NCBI GenBank assembly: GCA_963576565.1
Contig: CAUYVT010000074.1
Location: 1-64,000, forward strand
DNA from: Aspidapion aeneum
Taxonomy: Eukaryota > Arthropoda > Insecta > Coleoptera > Brentidae
Reading direction: 5' to 3'
DNA length: 64,000 nt
Part shown: positions 55,240 to 64,000 of the stretch, one piece after another
Layout of the letters: every line of letters starts with the position of its first letter
Position numbering within the stretch: position 1 is the first letter of the stretch
Program-made: the position numbers and the translations under genes
Notes under the pieces: generated by a model
Database searches by the model: none
Seen by the model: only the letters and a program-made list of their open reading frames with translations
What the model was told of the DNA's origin: nothing

Positions 55240-55730
55240 TCACATTAGTTGAACCTTTTCAAAATCACTTTTGGTAAAAGTATATATTTGCTCGTAGTAA
55301 CTTCTGTTCAGCCCCGTATATTTCGGACAAAAATTGTAAATTAAAGATTTGGCTTCGATATCTTCAGTCGGAAAGGAATTATCGTTTTTCCTACATTCTC
55401 CAACAAAGAAGTTTGAAAAATACTGACTAGATATAATTGCTTCAACTGAGTGAGGAAACCCTTTGTCTTTTTTAAATTCAAAGGCATTCTTTTCGGGATG
55501 AAACTGTACTCCATAGATTGGAAAGTTCTTGTGTTCCATTACAGAAATAAACTCTTTATTGTTAATATCTTTGTTAGTGGACAGAATATTCCAGTCTTCA
55601 TTTAGATCATTTTCTTTAAGTACAGCTTTAGTTAGACAATATCTGTGTAAATTGTACGTGACGTTTTTGGTTTTGAGTATTTCAATTATTTCAGTTGGAG
55701 CATTGGCGAAAAGTTTGCTGGTTTTGTAGT
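55240..55730 (-). CDS. GGH: gamma-glutamyl hydrolase last exon with catalytic His
   Basis: 491 bases, acceptor TTTATTTTAG. Encodes YKTSKLFANAPTEIIEIL, NVTYNLHRYCLTK, the GVQFHPEK catalytic His block, FFVGECRKND and YNFCPKYTG up to the stop. The open frame reaches further upstream to an ATG at 55845, but the splice phase and loss of similarity place the border at 55730. Confidence 0.93.
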
Positions 55731-58700
55731 CTAAAATAAAAGAAAGAAACATGGTTAGATAAGAATGAGGTACTTCTTTAAAAAATGAAATAGCTTTCGA
55801 ATTGTCCTCTATTCTTAATTTGTGCTCTAATACCTCTATTTGCACGTCTTGAACAAAACCACAAAGTTACGTCACAGAACACCTGGAGGAATTCTTGAAA
55901 ATCGCGTCGCCATCTTGAAACACCAGAACATTTTGGACTTGCTTTATTCAAAATATTATTTAAAATATCTGACAAAATGTAACAACACCTTTTTAGAGTT
56001 ATCTATGTATCTTTTCAAATTTGTACAAAAAATACAAAAAAAAATATATATATATGTTTTAAATAAAATTCGTACTAGTATTTTATATGTGTACTGCTCG
56101 CAAAAAAATTAATTGATTCTGTTGATGCATTGACATATTAAATACGTATCAATATTTAAATATTGTAAAAAGTGCAAGATATATTGAGCTTACCAAACCT
56201 CAAGACGCCATTCTTGAATGCCGTGAGGTGAGGTTTCATTTTCACAGGTAAACTTAAGTTCACCACCTTTTTCCACGAGAAAATGAGTACACGGGAATTG
56301 TTGTGATGTTTATAACCTTACTTTTGCCTGCCAGTTTTGTTTTAACAGGCATTTTCTAAAGTGTAAAAGTCAATAACATAAATTTTTACCGATTAGCTTG
56401 TCTAACGAACTGTCACAATCAGCTGTTTTTCGATCCAAGATGGTCGCCATAGGACAAACAAAGCGTTTTCCCATAAGCCGCAATGTTAACAAAAACGTAA
56501 TTTTTAAAAAAAGTGAAACGATTTAATTTACAACAAAGATGCTGTTTTAAGTATTGAACCTTTGTACACATGGGAAAAATACGTTTTTCTTAAAAAAAAT
56601 CAATTGAAGCCAGTAAATCTCAAATAAAAGGGACCATGTTTTGTTCAAAAGTCAGGTTATGTTTTTATTTACTTTTGTTTTTTTTACTTTTTTTCCAGTT
56701 TTTTACTCAGTTTGAATCATTATTATTAGTTTCTGTGCTGTTATGAATTGTGGCAGCTGGGGAGAGCTTGATAATGTTAGTTTTGATGGAATGCCAAGTA
56801 TTTTGACCTTAAAAAATCATCTTCATTTAAATGAACTAGGTATCAGCTCAAAGAAGGGAAAAGAAAGTGGATAAGTGCTCTATTACCTGACTTAACAGAG
56901 GATAAATTGAAATATTCGAAAGTTTTTTGTCAGGTTTGTTTTGGATAAATGTGTAGCTGCCATTTTGGCAATATTTTCTATTGGGATCTTTTTTGTGCTT
57001 GAGTGGACCTTTTGCAGAAGTGTAACATAGAATTGTGTTAAACTGTAAGAAATATTTCACTATGATTTTTTTACTATTCTAGGCAAGCAACTTTCAAAAC
57101 TAGAATACAGCAATGATCATGACTGGGTCTCTCCTGAATGGAGTATTGTTTCAAAACGGTTGAAAAATTTTAAAAATGGTGGTTGAAAAAAGGGTCCAGA
57201 GAAGAAAGAAAAGGAAAACAATATGAGGTTAAAGTGTGAATAATAAGCTGAACCAAATTTGTACACCATCCTACAGAACTCTTAAATAAACTCTTGGTAG
57301 TGTAGCATCCTGTATAATGTCGAGTGAAGTCCTGTATCATCAAAGTTTCTTTTTCTTTAATAAATACTTATTTTACAGACCTCAAAACAGTTTAGAATAA
57401 ACTGGTGAATTTGACAATCTCCCTAACTCAAACCTCTTTTTATCTTAAACTATTTTGGTGCAAATTTTCCTTTATTTCCATGCTTTTTGACACCTAAAAC
57501 TTGTACACCGTAAAATTTGTATAGTATCTGACTGGACCTACTACAAGTCCTGTTGTGAAATTTCTAGAGTACTGTTCTGAGCTTATTACCAAAAAAAATT
57601 TTTTATGGCATCATTAATAATAGATGGAAAAAAAAGTAATCTTTGTTGACTTTGATGACAAGAAAAACAAATAAGTTCTGTCAGATATTTTTTTCAATTT
57701 CTCTCAAAAAAACTTGGGTTCTAATAGTCCTAATGGGTCATATGCTGTTACGCCCAATTGTAGAGTAGAGTATATATTTATTTGCATAAACTTTTAGATA
57801 CATAATTGAGCAAATATTGTTACAAAAAAACAGTAATAAAAGTAATAGTAACAGTAGTAATACAACAGCGAATATTGTACTGTTGTAAAATTTGAACAGT
57901 ACTTACTGTTGTGAGCTGATGAACCTTAGGTTTGTACGGTGTGTGAGGCCAATGACAAGAAAAAACTGTATTTTAATTTTGCAAGTTTTTTTTTTATATA
58001 ATGTTTACTTATATTTTTTTAAATAAACATATTTTGTAAAGTACTTATTAGAAGTTTGCTTGACCAACCTCCGTTGGAACTCATATGTGCATATTGATCT
58101 GTTGGACTGACCTACCTATAAGTCGTGCCTCTTTTTCATGTCACTACTGGAGGGTTAAAACAATTAAACTTTGTCTAAATATTTTTCACAGTTTAACGCT
58201 ATAGAAGGCCTATTACTTAGCAAAAGGTTTAGTCAAGTACAACAAAAGATCCTAATAGAAAACCTGAATCTGATGAGAAAAGTTTAGTCTATTTCAATTT
58301 CGTCTCTGTTAAGTGAGCCTTGAAGTGAGCTCTTTGAATAGAACTACTTTCTCCTACCTTGGGCTGATTCATTGGTCAAAAAACTTCAAAAACCTTTGGG
58401 GGCCCGATACCTTTGGGGGAGGTCTCATGATGTTGTACTTTATGCTATGTTTTCTGTTTATTCATGAAATATATGGAAAATATCTAAAAAAATATGTGGT
58501 TTGGGGGGGTCCGGGCCCCTAGCCCCCCGCCCCCTTGGTGCGCCCATGTAATAATTCAAAATAAGTGAAAAAACTAGAAAAAAAGTTAAAAAAAAAACAA
58601 AATAAACAAAAACATAACCTACTTTTTTGAAGAAAACATGGTCCCTTTTATTTAAGATTTTCTCGCTTTAGTTTAATATTTTTAAGAAAAACGCATTTTT

Positions 58701-59951
58701 CCCATTTGCGCAAAGGATCTGTTCTTAAAACTGATTAATTTTTGAGACTAAAGCTCTTGTCGTTTTTGTAAAATTTACGTTTTTGTTAACATTACGGCTT
58801 ATGGGAAATCGGTTTGTTTGTCCTATGGAAGACATCTTGGATTTGATCATATGTTTTGTTAGACAGCCCTATTTTTATCAAAAAATTGAAACTATCAAAA
58901 CAAAACTGACCACCAAAAGTAAGGTTTAGAAACACTCACCTGCGGATTCATTTCCCCGTGGAAAAATATAAAAGTGAACTTTTCGCTGACATCACCTCAC
59001 GGGCAATCAAGAATAAACGTCCTGGTGCAATTCTTTTGTTTTGTCAAATAGAATGAAGGGCCTCTAGATAAGACCAGATGCACTTACCGTTGGCAAAGTC
59101 TAATGGAATAGCAACGTTCCTCAAACTGCAGTCAACTCGAATATCCTTGGAACCGTCCAGGGCAGCGTACATCAGTACTTGCATTCCAAGGCAGACACCT
59201 TCAAAAAATGTTTATACTGATTGCTGGGATGCAAAGGACTAATTTTTTCCAAATCTTTTTTGACCTTTTTCGATAAAAAATTTATAAATTTTGAAATAAA
59301 TTTTCATAACCAAAAAAATTTTTATGACAAAATAGTTTTATGACTAAATTATTTTCTATGATTAAATAAAACTTTATAACTAAATAACATTTTATGACTA
59401 AATAAAGTTTTATGACTAAATAAAATTTTATGACTTTTTTATGACTTATAAGCTAGGCCCTATACACATTTTTCAAGATAAAAATTTTATTACTGTAACT
59501 TATTAAATTCCAAATTGCTCAATAAGTATGTCCGTTTTTTCTCAAATGTAGGTAAACTGGGCGAGTTTCTCAGATAGATTTTTAGGCCTGCCTTAAAATT
59601 GTATGGCTAATATGCCTTTTTAAGGAATTTTAAGACTAAATTGAAATATTACTTTTTATGACACTTAACAACTAGTTTCCTGAATTTAATGATGTTTTAT
59701 GACATTTTATAACTTTCGAGGTACTTAGGATGTGTATTTTGTTTGAAGAAGGTGGTAAATCCTTTATGTGTCCATATACTATAGCTTTAATTTTACTACC
59801 AAAATAACGTTATTTTTTAAGGGACTTACCAAATATTGGATAGTAAGTTCCATTTTTGTTTTTCTCAATGGCAAAGTGGTACAGGTGAGTGGCAGCAGTA
59901 CCGTAGCCTCCAGTCTCGTTAAAGTAAGTACCACCGCCAGGAAAGACTAGT
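55240..59951 (-). CDS. GGH: gamma-glutamyl hydrolase (peptidase C26), 3' three exons
   Basis: Removes gamma-linked glutamates from folate polyglutamates, usually in lysosomes or secreted. Exons on the minus strand: 59951-59830, 59198-59088, 55730-55240. All borders fit AG/GT, and the phases join exactly: G+GT gives Gly before VCLGMQ, and G+AC gives Asp before YKTSK. The order of motifs matches the family: FPGGGTYFNETGGYGTAA, then the nucleophile Cys in GVCLGMQVL, then the catalytic His in YGVQFHPEKNAFEF. About 240 residues are present, against roughly 310-320 for the family, so 70-80 N-terminal residues, including any signal peptide, are missing. A further exon was sought up to 64000 without success. 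Introns are about 0.63 and 3.36 kb; the larger one holds a foldback element. Minus-strand AATAAA sequences near 55085-55105 could end the transcript. Confidence 0.93.
55731..56204 (-). other. intron sequence next to the last hydrolase exon
   Basis: Open in the exon frame to 55845, otherwise AT-rich with an (AT)-rich patch at 56043-56056. No further feature recognised. Confidence 0.5.
56734..57190 (+). pseudogene. possible THAP-like zinc-finger remnant
   Basis: From 56734 the plus strand reads CAVMNCGSWGELDNVSFDGM (Cys-x4-Cys, then the S-F..P pattern), then after a frameshift near 56855 KRKWISALLPDLTEDKLKY and SKVFC, the order expected of a THAP domain (Trp, then the third Cys). The final His is not seen. 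A second short open block follows 57085 (KQLSKLEYSNDHDW, SPEWSIVSKRL). Weak, and disrupted by stops. Confidence 0.35.
58400..58547 (-). mobile_element. poly-G MITE, third copy (one end degraded)
   Basis: Minus strand starts ATGGGCGCACCAAGGGGGCG, with the shared interior CATATATTTCATGAATAAAC-like block. The distal end is not clear. Confidence 0.6.
59088..59198 (-). CDS. GGH: gamma-glutamyl hydrolase exon with catalytic Cys
   Basis: 111 bases. Acceptor TTTTTTGAAG, donor GTAAGTG. Encodes VCLGMQVLMYAALDG (nucleophile elbow with Cys) and DCSLRNVAIPLDFAN. Confidence 0.93.
59310..59455 (-). repeat. short minisatellite in hydrolase intron
   Basis: Repeats of about 20-22 bases built on TTTTATGACTAAATAAA, six to seven imperfect copies. 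Confidence 0.8.
59830..59951 (-). CDS. GGH: gamma-glutamyl hydrolase exon, glycine-rich loop
   Basis: 122 bases. Acceptor TCTTTTTAG before 59951, donor GTAAGTCCC after 59830. Encodes LVFPGGGTYFNETGG, GYGTAATHLYHFAIEKNKNG and TYYPIFG: the substrate-pocket loop and the strand leading to the Cys. It begins with one base of a split codon, so the previous exon must end in phase 2. Confidence 0.9.
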
Positions 59952-60101
59952 CTAAAAAGAAACAATACATATGGGTAATTCACTCCTCATAGAACCGTTC
60001 GGGCATATTGGATTCAAATAAAACCACGTACGTCTTAAATATATCTGACTGGAAAAGGGCCTCTAAAAGTAACCCAAACGTATGCCTTGGATACATTCAG
60101 G
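59952..60101 (-). other. presumed hydrolase intron
   Basis: Upstream of the acceptor at 59952; no exon found. Confidence 0.5.
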
Positions 60102-61369
60102 CAGTGGCGGTTTCTCCATAAGTGCACATGTGCACGTGCACTCCCAAATTTTACTTTAAAAAATATTAAACTTTGATCATTCCTTAATTTAATTCATAAT
60201 TATCCCAAAATAAATTCACTAAAGACTGGAATATACTCTAGGAATTAATACCTGATGTATGTGTTTGTATTCGTGTTCAAACTCTCCATATACGGAAGAC
60301 TACGTATATGCAAACAACGCTTTTATTTACTGGAACGAAATTCTATGCACCCAAGATGTTATGTCGCATGCTAATTACGAAATATAGAAAGAGAGGACGA
60401 CATGTCCGAATAGAATTTTCACAATAGAACAGCGCGTATACTAAGGACCAGCCTCAATGCCGCCCGCATCCCCGTGATGACCCCTGCGTCGTCGGTTCGC
60501 GTTGCATGTTAGAGCAGATTAGCGGCACTTTTAATTCGTGCACTTAGTGTGCAACGATTACTTTTGCAAGGATCGAATAGATACTGATACTTCCTATTCG
60601 AGTATCAGATATTTTGTATTCGGTACTAAGTAATCGTTATGTTATATAACACTGAGTAGAGATGAAATTTTAAGTACTAAGTGTGCAAAAAATAAAAATA
60701 TTGATGTTTTACATGTTTGTAGTTTTTGAAGTGTAAACTTCTTTAGGCGCGTTTAGCAGTTTTGGTGGGTAGTGAATTCAACTGAGCCGTCAGGCTCGGC
60801 TATGTAACGCTCATTCGAGTGAAATCGGCTCGAGTCGACTAACTGTGAGAAACATTCAGCGAGCGATATGATGATGCAGATGAAGGCCAGTACACAGAAG
60901 AGTTCGGTTCGGTCCGCTTTGCAGAATATGTTATGGGCCAGTATTATTAATTTCGCCTTGTTGAAGTTTACACTTCTGCCGTGTGGTCTTAAGCACACAC
61001 AATTTTTTTTTATTACGAAAATGTAGATATATTAATCTGGGGAATTTTGACAATGGCGGAAGTTTCTAATTCTGATAGCATTAGCGTGCAATATAATTTT
61101 CATCTTTGCCATTAGAGGAGAAAATAAACTAGGTGTGATAATTTATTATTAATTTATAAAAACAATAATAATAGGTAGGTAACTAATATCTAACTAAATA
61201 TCTAATTTTTTAATTATTTGCTCTAAATTATATGATATGACGGCCCACTCGAAGGCCCAAAAAGTTAGCGTGGCCCTGAAAAAAGATTTTCGCCTGCGCC
61301 GCAATTTTTATTTTTATTTTTTGGTGTGCACCCCCAAAGCTTTTTATCACGCGCCGCCTCAGGCTACTG
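60102..61369. mobile_element. possible hAT-type element or composite in the presumed hydrolase intron
   Basis: Begins CAGTGGCGG followed by GTGCAC repeats at 60140-60165; the right edge read inwards begins CAGTAGCCTGAGGCGGCGCG with GGTGTGCACCC further in. The ends share only the outermost bases and no 8-bp duplication is visible, so these could be two different insertions. No transposase frame. Confidence 0.4.
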
Positions 61370-62340
61370 ATAATGGGTTCTGCGCCCTCAGCGCCATCTC
61401 TTTTCTAAGCTAAAAACACCCAGTATCACTTACCTTAGGATTAATCCCTTTTAATTTGTTAAAAAAATGGCAAGTAAGCGGCTACGTCAGCACAAGATAA
61501 TGGCTTTGTTCCAAAAATTTCAAAATACAAAGAATTTTCTTGAACTTAAATCAAAAATACAAATTGTCAACGTCATTGAAAAGCAGTCGCTTTCAAATTT
61601 TATTAAAAGCGTCTACTTTTTTAATGCAAGCCATACGTTTGAGTTCAAATAAATCAAATATGGCGGAACGCTTGTAGCAGTCATTTTCCATTAATCGTTT
61701 TAATACGCTTTAGCGGTACACATATATTTAAGACGTACGTGAATGAAACCCAACGTATGACCAACATATACGTAATATTCCAATACTCCTTGTTACCTAT
61801 TTACACAATGGTTGTGTTTGATGCAAACATTCAGAAATAAAGGTACGAAAAATGCACAGATACCAAATTTACATAGAGTTTTTGTCAACTGTACGCCGAT
61901 GACTTGACGTAACGAATACAAGAATAAAATAATATTCATGCGTAAAAGTATAACCAATCAGGACATTTTATCTTAAGAGCCGCAAAGAGGATAGACTTAT
62001 ACCCATTGATATTGCTATTTCAAATATGTTTGCATTCTGCTACCGTAGGTATTGCAATAATACGTACTATATGGAAATAATATGCATGTCTTTGAAAGCA
62101 ACCAATCATGTCTTTTTTGCTTAAAGACTCCAAGGCCCTCATGTTTGCATCATGAATGGGCAGTTACCGTGGGTATCGGAATAAAAATAGGCGCTTTTAA
62201 TAAATTTTAAATGACGTTAATTTTTAATTTAAATTTAAGAAAATTCTTTTGATTTTCGAATTTTTGGAAAACAAAGCCATTATCTTGAGTTGACGTAGCC
62301 GCATTTTTATGAATAAACTAGAAGTATCCTAAGATAACTG
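61370..62340. other. no gene recognised
   Basis: A donor-like AAG/GTAAGTG on the minus strand at about 61432 was examined as a hydrolase exon and not supported. The 61-codon frame at 61467-61652 is low in complexity. Confidence 0.4.
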
Positions 62341-63325
62341 CCCACATAGCACAATCACGTGTTTAACACGTAAAAAAGGAGTGAGAAAAAAAACGTTGAT
62401 TTTAAAAGCTGCTAGAAAAAACGTTTATTTCATATATGAAAACAAGCTTAATAGGTCATTCATTAACGTTATAAAAAATAACGTTGCTAAAAACTGCGTT
62501 TTAATAACGCCTTTATCAAATTAAAACAGCAATGTTTTTACGTTAGTTTCAAGTGATTTTTATCAACGTTAAAATCACATTAGATTCACGCCTTTTCTAC
62601 ACGAATTTTAAAACGCGACTTGCATGGCTTTTCTACCGAATATTTTTGAGATTTTACTAGCAGCATCGCCACCTATAGTCGAGATTTTTCACTTTGACAA
62701 AATCTATCATGCAGTGCTTTGGCTTCTAAACTCCAAAAACATGTTAAGGGACTGATCCCTGATCTACGATCACGACGCATCTGTTATTAATCTGATAAAG
62801 ACACATTAATATTCTGTGAAAGTGTTTACTGTTCATAAATCTTGTTAAGCTTTTAAAAAAAACTTAACGTATATAGATAGATACATAGATATTTTGTCTT
62901 GCCTTGAGCGCCATCTTTAAAATTGTCTTGAAGTGTTGTAGTCTTAAACTAGTGAACTTTTATAACTTCCTTTCGCGTCTCTTTTAAGTTAAAAAAATGT
63001 TATTAAAAAAACGTGACCAAAAAAGAAGCAGAAGTCAGTAGGTTTGAGAAGTCTTAATCTAGTGGTGTTTTAGAACATGTTGTGGAGGACTTTTCAAGTG
63101 TGAATTTGATACATGAAAATAACGAGGGTAAGAAACACGTTATATACACAGCACCAGAAACTTCAGCAAAAAGTACATTTTATAGCTTGATTTCTCCTTG
63201 TTTTTAAGTTATCTTTAAGCATGTAGATTTTACAAAATAAATATTACATGGTATGAGGTTGTTATCAAGTAAAAAAATTTTGTTCACGTGAATTTAACGT
63301 TGATGTGATTTTTGTGCTATGTGGG
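62341..63325. mobile_element. 985-bp nonautonomous DNA transposon with CCCACATAGCACAA ends
   Basis: Perfect 14-bp terminal inverted repeats CCCACATAGCACAA. Subterminal regions hold many AACGTTA / AACACGTAA motifs in both orientations (for example 62391, 62468, 62480, 62565). Similar in style to 3501-4227. No transposase frame. Confidence 0.75.
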
Positions 63326-64000
63326 TAACCATAATGTTGTTTTATATTAGGGACCTTTTGCATGTCCTATTTTTCTCTTATACTTTATTTGAGGCATGCG
63401 CAGTGACCTTGAACTTTATCCCTTACAAAAGGATAATGTTTGACCTTACTTGAGTTCGAATAACGCAGGCTACTAGTTCCTGTATTTAGAGTCAGTGTTG
63501 CCGCGCATATAACGTTATGACAAAATATAATGTAAATCCACAGATTTAATTTTATGCCAATTATTGAATATTTTTATAAAAACAAGTAGATATGTGTTGT
63601 TTGGCAACTAACCAAAAGGCATCTGTGTTCTGTGAAGTGTGTAAAAATAAATTTAGAAAAAAAAACTTTTTGAAAGCAAGCTTTTATAAAATGGACTAAA
63701 AAGCATAAAATAATTTTTTGAGTGTTCTGATATCTTAATAATAAAAGCGATGGGCGTATTAAAGGAAATTTACCCGCTTTTGTTTTAGCCTTGTTAACTC
63801 GAAGTTTAGTGAAAATCCAAATTCATTATATTATAGCAGAGAAATATAAGGGTAGATAATTTAACCCAGCCCAACCCTACTCAAGCTACCCTTACATTTT
63901 TCTGATCTGGATGGGCATTATTACGCCTGCTTCATATTAGGCAGATCATCCGCGACCGGCAGTGTGTCGATTTATTTTGTCACACAAAGAAGAGTCGGCC
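63326..64000. other. no gene recognised
   Basis: AT-rich; ATTAGGGACCTTTTGCATG near 63350 resembles short repeat edges near 11388 and 19338. No hydrolase exon found before the window ends. Confidence 0.4.

Larger units (their letters stand above)
56205..59028 (+). mobile_element. 2.8-kb element with ~450-bp inverted repeats, in the hydrolase intron
   Basis: Left arm about 56205-56720 and right arm about 58560-59028 are inverted and diverged: CAAGACGCCATTCTTGAATG with CCGTGAGGTGA on the left against the complement on the right; AAGATGGTCGCCATAGGACAAAC; GGGACCATGTTTT; AACATAACCT. The interior has a possible THAP-type coding remnant (see 56734-57190). Long inverted repeats with a THAP protein could indicate a P- or Kolobok-like transposon; this is inference. 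A poly-G MITE sits at about 58400-58547. Confidence 0.65.

Noticed and set aside
54429..55729. Plus-strand frames of 64-66 codons over the hydrolase exons
   Set aside because: They are shadows of the minus-strand coding exons.
55731..55845. Upstream extension of the last hydrolase exon to an ATG
   Set aside because: Splice phase with the Cys exon fits exactly at 55730 and the extension has no family similarity.
61425..61460. Donor-like AAG/GTAAGTG on the minus strand as a hydrolase exon end
   Set aside because: Its phase (0) does not match the phase 2 required by the exon at 59830-59951.
61985..62010. Possible upstream hydrolase exon (minus strand, ..ATCAATGG before a GT)
   Set aside because: The final codons suit the family, but a stop occurs six codons upstream and there is no supporting acceptor.

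Overview
The window looks like a gene-poor, AT-rich stretch of an arthropod nuclear genome, most likely an insect. The reasons are the mix of repeats (RTE-like LINEs with microsatellite tails, an I/R1-type LINE with RNase H, Penelope-like elements, pogo/Tigger, hAT- and Harbinger-type MITEs, large foldback elements) and an intron-bearing host gene with consensus GT/AG sites. The species cannot be named from this sequence. I see no bacterial-style gene, rRNA or CRISPR array.

Only one host gene is recognised with confidence: the 3' part of a gamma-glutamyl hydrolase gene on the minus strand. It has three exons at 59830-59951, 59088-59198 and 55240-55730, with matching splice phases and both catalytic residues visible. 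Its 5' exon(s) were not found and may lie beyond 64000. Its last exon has been re-duplicated downstream into a decayed tandem patchwork (54140-55060). Its large last intron carries a 2.8-kb inverted-repeat element with a possible THAP remnant.

Layout. 0-7 kb: RTE-like LINE copy broken by a poly-G MITE, two short DNA elements, a foldback family and a Tigger element. 7.3-9.3 kb: a Penelope-like element (RT plus GIY-YIG) inserted in an older LINE with a 12-bp target duplication. 10-20 kb: nonautonomous DNA elements, two arrays of a ~171-bp satellite, a second RTE-like copy with a (TA)n tail, and a Harbinger-type MITE with perfect ends. 20.3-21.5 kb: a 1.25-kb near-palindromic foldback element. 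22-36 kb: LINE and Penelope debris, including a 620-bp insertion that carries a complete hammerhead-ribozyme motif on the minus strand. 36.6-43.7 kb: two more foldback elements. Between them lies a 1.2-kb interval with two inward-facing exons (SWIM/YqaJ-like and THAP-like) under inverted CRE-type motifs. 49.8-53.2 kb: a tandem array of nine tRNA-Phe-like sequences whose anticodon position reads mostly GGA. 54-60 kb: the hydrolase gene. 60-64 kb: further DNA transposon remnants.

Almost everything is therefore mobile DNA and its decay products. The best candidates for something undescribed are the hammerhead-bearing 620-bp element (30189-30808), the tRNA-like tandem array, the paired SWIM/THAP interval, and the C-terminal exon duplications of the hydrolase. 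All identities rest on reading motifs by eye. No database search was possible.
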